Assembly (NCBI RefSeq): GCF_014850955.1
Contig: NZ_JACXSS010000001.1
Location: forward strand, 4,216,001-4,280,000
DNA from: Methylomonas albis
GTDB lineage: Bacteria > Pseudomonadota > Gammaproteobacteria > Methylococcales > Methylomonadaceae
Length of the DNA: 64,000 nucleotides
Reading direction: 5' to 3'
Shown piece by piece: positions 1 to 10,673 of this stretch (its first letter is position 1; each line of letters opens with the position of its first letter). The translations under genes were made by a program, and so were the position numbers. Under the pieces are notes generated by a model. The model searched no databases and was not told where the DNA came from. It saw only the letters and a list, made by a program, of their open reading frames with translations.

Positions 1-2
1 CG

Positions 3-236
3 GTGGTCAGCAACGATTCCGGTCTGATGCATGTCGCGGCCGCACTGGATAAAAAATTAATCGCGGTTTATGGCTCTTCCGACCCCGGCTTTACCCCACC
101 GCTGCATCCCAAGGCGGAGATACTGGATTTACACCTGGACTGTTCGCCGTGCTTTAAGCGTGAGTGCCCGTTGGGCCATACGCGCTGCTTGACGGAAATC
201 CGGCCGGAACAGGTGCTGGCGGCGTTGGACGCCTAA
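3..236 (+). CDS. waaF: ADP-heptose:LPS heptosyltransferase II, C-terminal part (cut by window edge)
   Basis: Last 77 residues of a GT9-family heptosyltransferase that adds the second heptose of the LPS inner core at the cytoplasmic face of the inner membrane. The visible segment carries the sugar-nucleotide binding signature SNDSGLMHVAAAL followed by VYGSSDP and the Cys-rich tail CSPCFKRECPLGHTRC typical of WaaF C-termini. The reading frame is open to the window edge, so the start lies outside. The stop is 3 bp before the waaC start, so the two genes are almost certainly co-transcribed. WaaF rather than another GT9 enzyme is inferred from this tail and the neighbour. Confidence 0.85.
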   Translation: MVSNDSGLMHVAAALDKKLIAVYGSSDPGFTPPLHPKAEILDLHLDCSPCFKRECPLGHTRCLTEIRPEQVLAALDA

Positions 237-239
237 GCG

Positions 240-1250
240 ATGAAAATTGCCATCGTCAAATTGTCGGCTTTGGGCGACATCGTGCATGCGATGGCGGCCT
301 TGCAATTCATCAAAGCCGCATTACCGCTGGCACAAATCGACTGGATAGTTGAAGAACGCTTCGTCGGCGTGCTGGCCGACAATCCACACCTGGATAATAT
401 TTTAGGTGTGTATTTAAAAGCCCTGAAAACCGACAAATGGCGCGTCTTTGCCGAGATAAGTAAAATTCGCGCTTATGCCGAGCAAGGCTACGACTTGGTT
501 CTGGATGCGCAAGGTTTGATTAAATCCGCAGTGGTCGCGCGCTTGCTATCGGCCAATTGCGTGGGTTTCGATCAAGATTCGATCCGGGAAAAATGGGCGG
601 CTTTTTTCTATAGCAGGCATGTCGCTTACCCTTATGACGCCAACACCATTGATCGCAATGTCGCCGTGCTGACTCGGCCGCTGGGTCTCGATGTCACACC
701 CGCACAAATTCAGGCGAAACAGGCGTTTTTGTTTTTTCAGCCGCCGCAAACACCGTTGGACGAGTATTTTCCAGCCGGCCAACCCAACATCGTTTTGGTG
801 ATAGGCTCGACCTGGCCCAGCCGCAATTACCCTTTGGAGAAATTTCTCCAGGTGATCTTCGGCCTGGAAGCGAATTTTCTGATCTGTTGGGGCAACGAGA
901 AAGAACACTGGATGGCGCAATGGCTGGCCGAACGCAGCCTGGCAAGAGTATTACCGCCATTAAGCCTGAATGATTTGAAAGCGGCGCTGGCCAGGGCCGA
1001 TTTAGTGATCGGTAACGATACCGGACCTACGCACATGGCTTGGGGTTTAAACCGACCATCGATTACCTTGTTCGGACCGACGCCGGTCAGCCGGGTTTAC
1101 CAAACCGATATCAATAAAGTATTGAAGTCGCCGTCGCCGGTCAATCCGTTCAAACTGGATAAAAACGACTATTCGATTGGCGAAATCGATCCGCACGCCA
1201 TCATTACCCTAAGCAAGGAGCTATTCGGCAAAACTGAACCGCGTGCCTGA
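240..1250 (+). CDS. waaC: ADP-heptose:LPS heptosyltransferase I
   Basis: 336-residue GT9 enzyme, expected to transfer the first L-glycero-D-manno-heptose to Kdo2-lipid A. The N-terminus MKIAIVKLSALGDIVHAM is the usual Rossmann start of WaaC, and the C-terminal half has the donor-binding segment VIGNDTGPTHMAWGLNRPSITLFGPT. Length matches the family (about 320-340). It follows waaF by 3 bp and converges on the HD-GYP gene at 1263 with a 12-bp gap and no clear terminator. Confidence 0.92.
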   Translation: MKIAIVKLSALGDIVHAMAALQFIKAALPLAQIDWIVEERFVGVLADNPHLDNILGVYLKALKTDKWRVFAEISKIRAYAEQGYDLVLDAQGLIKSAVVARLLSANCVGFDQDSIREKWAAFFYSRHVAYPYDANTIDRNVAVLTRPLGLDVTPAQIQAKQAFLFFQPPQTPLDEYFPAGQPNIVLVIGSTWPSRNYPLEKFLQVIFGLEANFLICWGNEKEHWMAQWLAERSLARVLPPLSLNDLKAALARADLVIGNDTGPTHMAWGLNRPSITLFGPTPVSRVYQTDINKVLKSPSPVNPFKLDKNDYSIGEIDPHAIITLSKELFGKTEPRA

Positions 1251-1262
1251 GCTGTTGGCCGG

Positions 1263-2459
1263 CTAAATTTTTTCCAATTCGACAAACATTTTCAGCAGTT
1301 CGATAATCGGTTCATCGCTGGCCAAAACTCTGACTATCTTGATGTTATTTTGCTGCTCATCGGCCAAATCAAGCGTCCGCTCTTGAAAAAGCAATTGTTT
1401 CTGCGGATTGGTGATTACCTTCAATAGCGGACGCTGAGGGAATTGTGAATTTGCCTGGACCACCACCGCGAGCTCGTCAGTTTGCAATTCGACAATGCAA
1501 GCAACCGGATAAATAGCCAGCACCTCTATAAAACGGGCCACCCATTGCGTATCGAACAAAAACTGACCGGAACAATATAGATGCTCCAATGCGTCAAGCG
1601 GCGTTAAGGCATTACGGTAAACGCGTTCACCGGTTAAAGCTTCGTAAACTGAGGCGATACTGACTATCCGCGCCAGTTCGCCAACGCGTGCCGCCGGTAA
1701 ACCGTTTGGATATCCGCCACCATCCATTTGTTCGTGATGGCTAAGGACGATTTCCAAAACCTCCGCAGGTAGTTCAGGCACTTTGCGCAACAAGTTCGCA
1801 CCATAGTCAGGATGTCGCTCCAGAATAAGCCGCTCTTCCGGCATCAACACTTCGATTTTTACAAGAAGGGCCTCCGGTACCCCTACCATGCCGATATCAT
1901 GCAACAACGCACCCAGCCCCAACAACTGCAATTTATTTTCCGGCAGCTTTAAATACAAACCCAAAGCGGCAGCCAAAATACAGACATTGACCGATTTATG
2001 CGCCAAACCATCGATATTTTTGCCATTGAGCCGCATCTGTCCAAACATAGCCTGAACATCGGCGGTAACTGCCGCCAGTAAATCCGCCGCTATGCTGTCA
2101 ATCTTGAGCAAATCAAGCTCTCTGTTAGACCGTGCATCGTTTAACACGGCACTAAAAAGCAATAGGCTTTGTTCGTAAAGCTTTTTAAAAGAATTGTTTT
2201 CATCGACGCGGCTCGACATCTCTATCGCCGAGAAACTGTCCGCGTCCACTATTACTTGAGTTTCAGCCGGCTTATCGACATCAATACCTTTTGCGGTATC
2301 GATAGAAACGGTTTGGCAATACTCTTTTAATTTATTAATTTGCTTATCGGATGCAATCAGAAATTTAGTACGAAAGAAAGGTATATCCATCCATTTCCGA
2401 TCAGTGCCGCAAACAAACATACCTTTTCTGAGCTGGTTAATATTAATTTTTTTAACCAT
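1263..2459 (-). CDS. HD-GYP domain protein with DUF3391-type N-terminus (variant HD site)
   Basis: 398 residues. The N-terminal ~100 residues resemble DUF3391, and the rest is an HD-GYP domain, the class that hydrolyses cyclic di-GMP in the cytoplasm. The HD motif reads LLHDIGMVGVPEALL: the Lys that normally follows HDIG is Met. The GYP segment HHEQMDGGGYPNGLP is intact. Loss of the Lys may lower activity, but the metal-binding His/Asp residues are kept. It lies 48 bp downstream of a second HD-GYP gene on the same strand, so the two probably form an operon. The Lys-to-Met change is seen directly; its effect is inferred. Confidence 0.85.
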   Translation of the reverse strand: MVKKININQLRKGMFVCGTDRKWMDIPFFRTKFLIASDKQINKLKEYCQTVSIDTAKGIDVDKPAETQVIVDADSFSAIEMSSRVDENNSFKKLYEQSLLLFSAVLNDARSNRELDLLKIDSIAADLLAAVTADVQAMFGQMRLNGKNIDGLAHKSVNVCILAAALGLYLKLPENKLQLLGLGALLHDIGMVGVPEALLVKIEVLMPEERLILERHPDYGANLLRKVPELPAEVLEIVLSHHEQMDGGGYPNGLPAARVGELARIVSIASVYEALTGERVYRNALTPLDALEHLYCSGQFLFDTQWVARFIEVLAIYPVACIVELQTDELAVVVQANSQFPQRPLLKVITNPQKQLLFQERTLDLADEQQNNIKIVRVLASDEPIIELLKMFVELEKI

Positions 2460-2507
2460 TATTGAAAAATAATACCCAAGGAGTTACCAATTTACAGCAT
2501 TTAATTT

Positions 2508-3794
2508 TTAGATGACTACCGCGTATTCTTTAGTAAACTTACCATCTTGATAATACTTGGCCAAATCGACACCGCAATCTTGCGGCCTTATCACTTGTTT
2601 AACACCATAACGTTTGCCGCTTGCGTCGGTAAGATTCAAGGATAAATCAAGTATTTTCTCTTCAACAGGATTTTTATTGCCATCTTGGATTAACAATAAT
2701 TTTGGCTTAAGTCGATCTGCTTTATTTTGCTCGACTATTATACCGACCTCGCCAGTACTTAATTCTACTAAATTTCCTTGCGGATAAAATCCTATGCAGT
2801 TAATAAACTGCGTCACATAATTAGCTTCATATTGTTGATTCATCCCTTTCACCAAAACCCCCAAAGCCATGAGATGGGGCTTGCCCCTCTGGTAAACCCG
2901 GTCACTGGTGATGGCATCGTAGGTATCGACAACCGCTACCACTTTAGTAAAAACCGACAACGTTGATTTGTTTACCCCCCGAGGATAACCCGTGCCGGCC
3001 AAATGCTCGTGATGGTCGTAAGCAACGTCGACGGCACCCGGATACACGTTACGGGCAGACATTAAAACATTGCGTCCGTATAGCGTATGCTTACGCATGA
3101 TATCCATTTCATAGTCTTCCAAAGAACCCGGCTTATTGAGTATTTCCAAAGGCACTTTCATTTTGCCGACATCGTGCATTAAACCGCAAAAACCTACTTT
3201 ATTGAGATCTTCTATCGAAAAGTTTAACTCTCGGCCTAACAGAATTGACAATATACAAACATTCATACAGTGTTGCGCGGTATATTGATCCTGATCTTTA
3301 AGCTGGGTCAGTAATAACATTGTATCGGGGTTTTCCAATACTTTATCGACACATTCGGAGACAGCTTGCTTAACCGCGCTAACGCTGAATTGATTACCGA
3401 AGCGAATATCGTCCATCACCGTTTTTATTAAATTACCGGTGCGCTGATAGGTATTGGCGGTTTGATTAAATGACCTGGCGAAACCTAAATATTTTCTAGC
3501 TTCGGTATTTTTGGTGGGAATCGCACCGGAAGAAGACTTTTGATATTTAACATCGATATAGACATAATCGCAAATTGCCTGAATGGCTTGAATATCCGCA
3601 TGACTTTCAATAACGACTCTATCCAATAAAAAAGGCGAATCTTCCACGGGCGCTTCCAGACGGCTTACGCACATGCCAACTCTCAGTTCATACACATGAA
3701 TTCTGAGTATTCCATCCTCTTTATCAGCCATACGAGTCCAATCTGGGATTTGTGAAAATCCAAAAAACTTGAAAAATAGCTGCCAAAACGGCAT
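2508..3794 (-). CDS. HD-GYP domain protein with DUF3391-type N-terminus (variant GYP motif)
   Basis: 428 residues, likely a c-di-GMP phosphodiesterase. The N-terminal region (about residues 30-110) is DUF3391-like and the HD-GYP domain spans about residues 165-330. It has HDVGKMKVPLEIL (complete HD and Lys) and HHEHLAGTGYPRG, where the usual Asp of HHExxDGxGYP is Ala. It is a close paralogue of the protein at 17399-18724 (shared HDxGKMxVPLxILNKPGSL and AITSDRVYQ) and is followed on the same strand by the shorter HD-GYP gene. A start at 3731 (MADKED) is possible, but the longer form matches the N-terminus of the paralogue. Confidence 0.85.
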   Translation of the reverse strand: MPFWQLFFKFFGFSQIPDWTRMADKEDGILRIHVYELRVGMCVSRLEAPVEDSPFLLDRVVIESHADIQAIQAICDYVYIDVKYQKSSSGAIPTKNTEARKYLGFARSFNQTANTYQRTGNLIKTVMDDIRFGNQFSVSAVKQAVSECVDKVLENPDTMLLLTQLKDQDQYTAQHCMNVCILSILLGRELNFSIEDLNKVGFCGLMHDVGKMKVPLEILNKPGSLEDYEMDIMRKHTLYGRNVLMSARNVYPGAVDVAYDHHEHLAGTGYPRGVNKSTLSVFTKVVAVVDTYDAITSDRVYQRGKPHLMALGVLVKGMNQQYEANYVTQFINCIGFYPQGNLVELSTGEVGIIVEQNKADRLKPKLLLIQDGNKNPVEEKILDLSLNLTDASGKRYGVKQVIRPQDCGVDLAKYYQDGKFTKEYAVVI

Positions 3795-4416
3795 CTAAGA
3801 AAATTGCTTCTGACTTAACCTCAGACGTCAGTTTGCTAGCATACATAGCTAGCTCGGGCTTGTCCGAACAATAAGTCCGCAAACCAGCGGCGGATCACAA
3901 ATTCAGTTGATGTTTTAGTATAGGCGAAGCATATTTTATCGTGGCGTAATATCTTCGATTTGAAAGCCGCTACGACCGCTCCAGACCGTTCGACTCATAA
4001 CCGGCCATGTCCTCCACGTTAGCACACCACCAGAACCAGGACGAAGCCAAGCTGATGACCGACATTTAAAACCTTTAGCAAATTTAGAATTGCTAGATTC
4101 TCGGATTGGTTTAAACTGGCAACTCGGTGATATTTAGTGTTTTGGCACCAGAACAGGCCCACCAGCGCGGATACTGAAAGTTTTCAAGACGTCTTGAACA
4201 ATCAGACCGACCCGCTTACCTTAGCTTACAATATCGAAAACACTAAGCCCGACCTTAGTTTAATAGCCCGTTATCGAAGCTAACTTTCACAGACTTCGTT
4301 TCGGCATTAAAGATTTTCTCGACACGGATAGCTTAGTAAAATGTTCTAAAATTTCGCCCAGCTCGGCTATAACAAAAACTATAACCTTCGGACTTAGCAC
4401 CAGGGAGAAAATCGTG
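3795..4416. other. Intergenic region without a recognised gene
   Basis: About 620 bp between divergent genes. I see no ORF with a plausible start and family, no RNA gene and no strong terminator. It must hold the promoters of the leftward HD-GYP operon and the rightward Wzz-like gene. A good ribosome binding site (CAGGGAG, 4401-4407) ends the region. Confidence 0.4.
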
Positions 4417-5880
4417 ATGCTTCCATATCGCCATGATTTCCGCGTCGTCGGAGACGATTTTTACCATTCAAACCCCATGCCCTGGCCACACAGAATGCGG
4501 CGCCGGACCTTATTTTTGCTGCTGTTTTTACCTTTATTGCTGATTACCGAAACCTATGTATTTCTGCAGCCGGCAATTTTTGAAAGCCAGGCCTTAGTCT
4601 TGACCACCGCAGCAACCGATGTCGATCAATCGCATGTCGAAGCGGATCCGGAACACGTCAATATTCAAAAGCAGGTCTTGCTGGGTCAGCCGGTATTGGA
4701 AAAAACCGCCGACACGCTAAAACAACAGAAAGATATTGAACACCCCACGGTCAATCAACTGAAAGCGCTCTTCCAAGTAAAAGCGGTGCCGGAAACCAAT
4801 CTGGTGCAATTGACTGCGGAAGGCTCCCATCCGCAATTTCTGCAGCTGGCCTTAAATACCTGGATAAAAACCTACCAACAAATTCGCACTGAATACATCG
4901 GCGAAATCACCGAAAAAGCCAGCACCACGATTACTGCCGAATTGACACGCATCGAACAGCAAGTGCGCGACAAACGTCAGGAAATCGAATTGTTCAGATT
5001 GCAGCATGACATTGTCTCCCTGGAAAGCACCGATAACGAGGCGCACGCCCGTTTACAAGGCTTAAATAACTCGCTGAATGCCGCCCAGGAAGAAGAAGCT
5101 AAAGCCAAAGCCAAACTGGACGCCATTCGCGCTGCGATTGCGGAAGGCAAAGCCGTGGTGCCGGAAGCCGATTCACAAAGTCTGGCGGTATTAACCCAGC
5201 AAGCCGAACACCTGCGCGAGCGCCTGGAAGCGCAAAGAAGCCAATACACAGACGAATACATCGAGTTTCATCCCACCTTGCGCAACTTAAAAATCCAACT
5301 GGCCGAGCTGGATGAAAAGATCGCCAGCAAGGAACAAGCGGGCAGCACCTATGCAACGCAAGAAGCGGAGAATGCCTACGAAGCGGCGCATCGCACCGTG
5401 CTGACCATTCAAAAACAAATGGCCGAACACAAACAAAAAGCCTCTGAATACACCAATCAATTTGCCAAACACAAAGCCATGCAGGAAGAGCTGGTTAAAT
5501 TGGAGGAGTTATCACAGCAAACCAAACAGCGACTGGTTGAGATCGACGTAAAACAACGCCAAAGCAATCCCCAATTGGATGTAGTGGATTGGGCCTCTCT
5601 GCCGGATAAACCGGTAAAACCCGATTACGACCAGGACGCCAGCATCGCCTGTATCGCTAGCCTGGGAATAGCGCTACTCGTGGTCTGGCTTAGCGATTAT
5701 CTGAACAAAGAGCCCACACAGCCGACCGTAGATTCCTATACCGAAATTCAGCTCTACCACCATCCCGACCCCAAATTGGAAAACGAAGTCCACAATAAAC
5801 CCTTGGGATTCGAGCCGGTAAATAGACTACGCCGCGCGGACGATCCGAAACAATTGCCGGACGAAACGCCCGAATCATAG
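4417..5880 (+). CDS. Wzz/GumC-type polysaccharide chain-length determinant protein
   Basis: 487 residues if the ATG at 4417 is used; GTG at 4414 is an alternative. The CAGGGAG site at 4401-4407 favours the ATG. A transmembrane helix lies near residues 31-51 (LFLLLFLPLLLITETYVFLQ), a long periplasmic coiled coil rich in Gln/Glu/Lys occupies about 160-390, and a second helix is near 408-428 before a cytoplasmic tail. This is the layout of inner-membrane polysaccharide co-polymerases that set chain length of exported polysaccharides. No Walker tyrosine-kinase domain follows, so it resembles Wzz/GumC rather than a full Wzc. No other capsule gene is adjacent, so the polymer is unknown. Confidence 0.72.
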   Translation: MLPYRHDFRVVGDDFYHSNPMPWPHRMRRRTLFLLLFLPLLLITETYVFLQPAIFESQALVLTTAATDVDQSHVEADPEHVNIQKQVLLGQPVLEKTADTLKQQKDIEHPTVNQLKALFQVKAVPETNLVQLTAEGSHPQFLQLALNTWIKTYQQIRTEYIGEITEKASTTITAELTRIEQQVRDKRQEIELFRLQHDIVSLESTDNEAHARLQGLNNSLNAAQEEEAKAKAKLDAIRAAIAEGKAVVPEADSQSLAVLTQQAEHLRERLEAQRSQYTDEYIEFHPTLRNLKIQLAELDEKIASKEQAGSTYATQEAENAYEAAHRTVLTIQKQMAEHKQKASEYTNQFAKHKAMQEELVKLEELSQQTKQRLVEIDVKQRQSNPQLDVVDWASLPDKPVKPDYDQDASIACIASLGIALLVVWLSDYLNKEPTQPTVDSYTEIQLYHHPDPKLENEVHNKPLGFEPVNRLRRADDPKQLPDETPES

Positions 5881-5942
5881 CTGCGGCGCAGCAACAATGC
5901 TAAAATTCGCCGCTCGATAAACTTCATTCAAACAGGAAACCC

Positions 5943-6218
5943 ATGAGCCAAATTACCGTTGAGCATAACCCTAGCGAAGAACGTTTACAGGAGCTAGGCG
6001 TATCAAGCTGGCCGATCTGGGAAAAAGAAATTTCCACGTTCACCATCGATTTCGACGAAACTGAAACCGCTTATGTGTTGGAAGGCGAAATCATCGTCAC
6101 CCCTGTCGGCGGCGAGCCAGTGCGGATTTTGCCAGGCGACTTGGTGATGTTTCACGAAGGCCTGGATAGCCATTGGGAAGTGGTTAAGCCCTTGCGTAAA
6201 CACTACCACTACGATTGA
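5943..6218 (+). CDS. Small cupin-domain protein (Cupin_3/DUF861-like)
   Basis: 91 residues forming a single small cupin barrel. It shows the family pattern WPIWEKEISTF, then TAYVLEGEIIVTP with GGEPVRILPGDLVMF and a Trp near the end (SHWEV). Such proteins are usually annotated as ethanolamine-utilisation EutQ-like or ureidoglycine-hydrolase-like cupins, but the substrate is unknown for this form. Start supported by AGGAAA shortly before ATG. Followed by a strong hairpin terminator, so it is probably monocistronic. Confidence 0.8.
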   Translation: MSQITVEHNPSEERLQELGVSSWPIWEKEISTFTIDFDETETAYVLEGEIIVTPVGGEPVRILPGDLVMFHEGLDSHWEVVKPLRKHYHYD

Positions 6219-6245
6219 TTGCTGTTATATCGGCCGACAATCTGC

Positions 6246-6273
6246 AAAAAGGCATCTTCAGGGTGCCTTTTTT
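6246..6273 (+). terminator. Rho-independent terminator after the cupin gene
   Basis: AAAAAGGCA and TGCCTTTTTT form a hairpin around a 9-base loop, with the T-run in the 3' arm and tail. It separates the cupin gene from the efflux operon. Confidence 0.85.
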
Positions 6274-6333
6274 AGTTGTACCGGTAGACTCCGCTGACCG
6301 GCATGAGGCCGGAACCCACTTATTAATACCCGC

Positions 6334-7548
6334 ATGGCTATGAACCAGGATCAGGATTACGCCGCATTAAAGCCAACTTCGCGCTGGCGCTGGGCTGCAG
6401 TACTCACCGTAATTGCCGCAACCGGCGGCTATTATTTCCTCCACGCCGACCCACACAAGCAAGAAAATCCGGATGCCCGCCACAGCGAGATTGAAAACGC
6501 CCCGATCAGTGTGGCGGTTGCGCTAACCAGGCAAGGCGACCTGCCGATTTATCTGAATGGTCTCGGTAGCGTTACCCCGCTACACACCGTCATGGTGCGT
6601 TCGCGTGTCGATGGCGAATTGATCCGGGTGGCTTTTAGCGAGGGCCAAGCGGTACGCCAAGGCGAACTGCTCGCCGAAATCGACCCGCGTCCCTATCAAG
6701 TAGCCGTGCAACAAGCCGAGGGCCAGTTGCTGCGCGACGAGGCGCTGCTAAAAAACGCCGAAATCGACCAGGCCCGCTATCAAACATTGCTGGAACAGGA
6801 CTCTATCGCCGCCCAACAAACCGCCACCCAGGCCGCGCTGGTTAAACAATATCGCGGTACCGTCGAGATCGACCGCGCCCAACTCGATAACGCCAAATTG
6901 CAGTTGAGTTACGCGCGCATCACCGCACCGGTAGTGGGCCGGATCGGCTTGCGTCTGGTCGATCAGGGCAATATGGTTCGCGCCAGCGACGTCAATGGCC
7001 TGGCGGTCATCACCCAAATTCAGCCAATCACCGTGGTATTCACCTTGCCGGAAGATCAAGTTCCGGCGGTCATGCGCCGTTGGCGCTCGGCCGAGGCCAT
7101 CGGCATAGACGCTTACGATCGGGCCGGCCAGCTAAAACTGGCCAGCGGCAAACTGCTGGCGGTGGACAATCAGATCGATGCCAGCACCGGCACCCTGAAA
7201 TTAAAAGCTCAATTCGAAAACGAAGATCGCACCCTGTTTGCCAACCAGTTCGTCAACATCAAAATGCGCCTGGACACCCTGCGCGCCGTGACCTTAGCAC
7301 CGACTGCCGCGATCCAGCAGGGCAGCAAGGGCGCCTTCGTCTATTGGGTCAAAGACGACAATACCGTCAGCGTGCGGCCGGTAAAAACCGGAGCAACAGA
7401 TGGCGAAACCGTGGCGATTCTGGAAGGCTTGACGCCAAACCAAAAACTGGTAATCGACGGCGCCGACAAACTGCGCGAAGGCCGCGAAGTTAAGGTAATA
7501 GACAAAGCCAAGCCAGCCGCTCCAAACGCCGGCACACCGAGCCACTAA
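6334..7548 (+). CDS. mdtA: RND efflux periplasmic adaptor (membrane fusion protein), MdtA type
   Basis: 404 residues. An N-terminal helix (about residues 18-36) anchors a periplasmic adaptor that links the RND pump to an outer-membrane channel. The lipoyl half-motifs are visible ([20 protein letters not shown] and the partner [20 protein letters not shown]) around an alpha-hairpin. The barrel region [23 protein letters not shown] is characteristic of MdtA. It is the first gene of a three-gene operon with two pump subunits, 2 bp before the first. No outer-membrane TolC-like gene is in the operon, so a TolC encoded elsewhere is expected. Confidence 0.9.
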   Translation: MAMNQDQDYAALKPTSRWRWAAVLTVIAATGGYYFLHADPHKQENPDARHSEIENAPISVAVALTRQGDLPIYLNGLGSVTPLHTVMVRSRVDGELIRVAFSEGQAVRQGELLAEIDPRPYQVAVQQAEGQLLRDEALLKNAEIDQARYQTLLEQDSIAAQQTATQAALVKQYRGTVEIDRAQLDNAKLQLSYARITAPVVGRIGLRLVDQGNMVRASDVNGLAVITQIQPITVVFTLPEDQVPAVMRRWRSAEAIGIDAYDRAGQLKLASGKLLAVDNQIDASTGTLKLKAQFENEDRTLFANQFVNIKMRLDTLRAVTLAPTAAIQQGSKGAFVYWVKDDNTVSVRPVKTGATDGETVAILEGLTPNQKLVIDGADKLREGREVKVIDKAKPAAPNAGTPSH

Positions 7549-7550
7549 GC

Positions 7551-10500
7551 ATGGCAGCTGCGCAAAACCCCTTACCCGGCTTCAACCCCTCGCGCCATTT
7601 TATCCTGCGGCCGGTCGCCACCTCCTTGCTGATGGTGGCACTGCTGCTGGCCGGGATTTTGACCTATCGCTTATTGCCGATCTCGGCATTGCCGCAAGTC
7701 GATTACCCAACCATCCAGGTCACTACGCTTTACCCCGGTGCCAGCCCGGAAGTGATGACCTCGGCCATCACCGCACCATTGGAGCGCCAATTCGGGCAAA
7801 TGCCCGGCCTGCGACAAATGTCCTCGACCAGCTCCGGCGGCGCGTCGGTGGTGACCCTGCAATTCGATCTGGAATTGAATTTGGACGTCGCCGAGCAAAC
7901 CGTGCAGGCGGCCATCAATGCCGCCAATAATTTCCTGCCGGCCGATTTACCGATGCCGCCCATCTATAACAAAGTCAATCCAGCCGATGCGCCCATTCTG
8001 ACCTTGGCGATCAGCTCGGCGACCCTGCCCTTAGCCAAAGTCCAAGACTTGGTGGACACCCGCTTGGCGCAGAAGATCGCCCAATTGCCCGGCGTCGGTT
8101 TGGTTGCCATCAGTGGCGGCCAAAGGCCGGCCGTGCGGATACAAGCCAACCATCAAGCCCTGGCCGCTTACGGCCTCAGCCTGGAGGACTTGCGCAGCGC
8201 GATCGCTGCCGCCAATGTCAATCAACCCAAGGGCATGTTCGATGGCCCGCAACGCTCGGCGATTATTGATAACAACGATCAATTGCGCTCCGCCGCCGAA
8301 TACCGAAACCTGGTCATCGCCTACCGCAATGGCGCGCCGGTGCGACTCGCGGACGTGGCCGACGCAGTCGATGCCGCCGAGAACGTCAAACTGGCCGCCT
8401 GGGCCAACGACACGGCGGCGGTGATCGTCAATATCCAGCGCCAACCGGGCGCAAATGTGATCGAGGTCGTGGACCGGATCAACAAGCTGTTGCCGCAACT
8501 GCGCGCCACCCTGCCCAGCGCGGTCGATGTACTGCCTTTAACCGACCGCACCGTCACCATCCGCGCCTCGGTGCATGACGTGCAGTTTGAATTGATGCTG
8601 GCAGTGGCTTTAGTCATCATGGTGATCTTCCTGTTTCTGCGCAATCTACCAGCCACCCTGATTCCAGCGGTCGCCGTGCCGCTGTCGCTGGTCGGCACCT
8701 TTGCGGTGATGCATCTAGCCGGCTTCAGCATCAATAATCTGACCTTGATGGCGCTGACCATCGCCAGCGGCTTTGTGGTGGACGACGCCATCGTCGTCAT
8801 CGAAAACATTTCCCGCTACCTGGAACGCGGCGAGTCGGCCTTGCAGGCGGCGCTGAAAGGCTCAGAGCAAATCGGCTTTACCATCATCTCCTTAACGGTC
8901 TCGCTGGTAGCGGTACTGATTCCGTTGCTGTTCATGGGCGACGTGGTCGGCCGCTTGTTTCGGGAATTTGCGATTACCTTGGCGGTGGCGATTCTGATCT
9001 CGGCGGTAGTGTCGCTGACTTTGACACCGATGATGTGCGCGAAGATATTGCGCCCGCTAGACCCCGACCATGTTCAGCGCGAAGACTTCATCAATAAAGT
9101 CATCGCTGCTTATGGCCGCAGCCTGGAATGGGTGCTGAAGCGACAAGGTCTAACCCTGCTGATCGCCATTACCACCCTGGCACTAACCATATGTTTATAC
9201 ATGGCCATGCCTAAAGGTCTGTTCCCCATCCAGGACACCGGCCTGATTCAAGGCATCTCGGAAGCACCGCCCAGCATTTCCTTCGCGGCGATGGCCGAGC
9301 GCCAGCAAGCCATGGCCAAACAGATCCTGGCCGATCCAGCGGTCGCCAGCTTGTCGTCGTTCGTCGGTGTAGACGGCAGCAATGCCACCCTGAACAGCGG
9401 CCGCTTTCTGATCAACCTGAAGCCGCAAGCGCAACGCGACAACGCCACGGCGGTAATCGAACGCTTGCGGCCGCGTCTGGCGGAGGTGTCAGGTATCTCG
9501 GTTTATCTGCAACCGGTGCAGGACATGACCTTGGAAAACCGCGTCAGCCGCACCCAGTTTCAATTTACCCTGCAGACGGTCGATTTGGCGGAACTGAACC
9601 GCTGGACCCAGCGTCTGGTCGAGCGCATGCGCGCGATACCCGACATCGCCGATGCCGCCAGCGACGTGCAGGATCAAGGCCTGCAGGCCTATATCGAAAT
9701 CGACCGGGCCAGCGCCAGCCGACTGGGCGTCAGCACTGCTGACATCGATAACGCCTTGTACAACGCTTACGGCCAACGCCTGGTTTCGACCATCTTCACC
9801 CAATCCAACCAATACCGAGTGGTATTGGAAGTAGATCCTAAGGAGCAGAGTGGCCCGGAAGGCTTGCAACAACTACGCGTCCCCTCCGGCAACGGTACTC
9901 AGGTGCCTCTGTCCGCCTTAGCGACTGTTTCCGAACGGCAAACCGCGTTGGCAATCAACCACCTGGATCAGTTCCCGTCAGCGACCATTTCCTTCAATCT
10001 GGCACCGGGTGCAGCCTTGGGCAATGCGCTGAATGCCATCGAGTCCGCCAAACAAGCCATCGGCTTACCACTGGCGGTACAAAGCGATTATCAAGGCGCG
10101 GCCTTGGCGTTTAATGCCTCGCTGAGCGGCACGCTGTGGTTGATCCTGGCCGCCATAGTCACTGTGTATATCGTGCTGGGCGTACTCTACGAAAGCTATA
10201 TTCATCCCATCACCATCCTGTCCACCCTGCCCTCGGCCGGGGTTGGCGCGCTGCTGGCCTTGCAGTTATCCGGCAACGATTTGGGCATCATCGCGGTGAT
10301 TGGCATCGTGCTGCTGATCGGCATAGTGAAGAAAAACGCCATCATGATGATAGACTTTGCTCTGGAGGCCGAGCGTAAGCAAGGCTTGCCGCCGCACGAG
10401 GCGATTTTCCAGGCCTGCCTGTTACGCTTCCGGCCGATCTTGATGACCACGCTGGCGGCTTTGCTGGGCGCTTTGCCCTTGATGCTGGGCAGCGGCGTCG

Positions 10501-10673
10501 GCTCCGAATTACGCCATCCCTTAGGCGTTAGCATGGTCGGCGGCTTGTTGCTCAGCCAGTTGCTGACGCTGTACACCACGCCGGTAATCTACTTGAGCCT
10601 GGACCGACTGGCTCGCCGGCTGCGCGGCGCAACCGAATCGACACTAGCAGACAGCGGCGACAGCCAGCCGTGA
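7551..10673 (+). CDS. mdtB: RND efflux transporter subunit, MdtB type
   Basis: 1040 residues, the usual length of a HAE1/AcrB-class RND pump. It opens with a cytoplasmic stretch [18 protein letters not shown] and first helix, followed by a periplasmic porter domain with [14 protein letters not shown], and the helix-4 region [21 protein letters not shown] holds the proton-relay Asp pair. A second half repeats this plan and contains [28 protein letters not shown]. Pairing with a second, different RND subunit directly downstream marks an MdtBC-type heteromeric pump (novobiocin, bile salts in E. coli). Substrates here are not known. Confidence 0.92.
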   Translation: MAAAQNPLPGFNPSRHFILRPVATSLLMVALLLAGILTYRLLPISALPQVDYPTIQVTTLYPGASPEVMTSAITAPLERQFGQMPGLRQMSSTSSGGASVVTLQFDLELNLDVAEQTVQAAINAANNFLPADLPMPPIYNKVNPADAPILTLAISSATLPLAKVQDLVDTRLAQKIAQLPGVGLVAISGGQRPAVRIQANHQALAAYGLSLEDLRSAIAAANVNQPKGMFDGPQRSAIIDNNDQLRSAAEYRNLVIAYRNGAPVRLADVADAVDAAENVKLAAWANDTAAVIVNIQRQPGANVIEVVDRINKLLPQLRATLPSAVDVLPLTDRTVTIRASVHDVQFELMLAVALVIMVIFLFLRNLPATLIPAVAVPLSLVGTFAVMHLAGFSINNLTLMALTIASGFVVDDAIVVIENISRYLERGESALQAALKGSEQIGFTIISLTVSLVAVLIPLLFMGDVVGRLFREFAITLAVAILISAVVSLTLTPMMCAKILRPLDPDHVQREDFINKVIAAYGRSLEWVLKRQGLTLLIAITTLALTICLYMAMPKGLFPIQDTGLIQGISEAPPSISFAAMAERQQAMAKQILADPAVASLSSFVGVDGSNATLNSGRFLINLKPQAQRDNATAVIERLRPRLAEVSGISVYLQPVQDMTLENRVSRTQFQFTLQTVDLAELNRWTQRLVERMRAIPDIADAASDVQDQGLQAYIEIDRASASRLGVSTADIDNALYNAYGQRLVSTIFTQSNQYRVVLEVDPKEQSGPEGLQQLRVPSGNGTQVPLSALATVSERQTALAINHLDQFPSATISFNLAPGAALGNALNAIESAKQAIGLPLAVQSDYQGAALAFNASLSGTLWLILAAIVTVYIVLGVLYESYIHPITILSTLPSAGVGALLALQLSGNDLGIIAVIGIVLLIGIVKKNAIMMIDFALEAERKQGLPPHEAIFQACLLRFRPILMTTLAALLGALPLMLGSGVGSELRHPLGVSMVGGLLLSQLLTLYTTPVIYLSLDRLARRLRGATESTLADSGDSQP

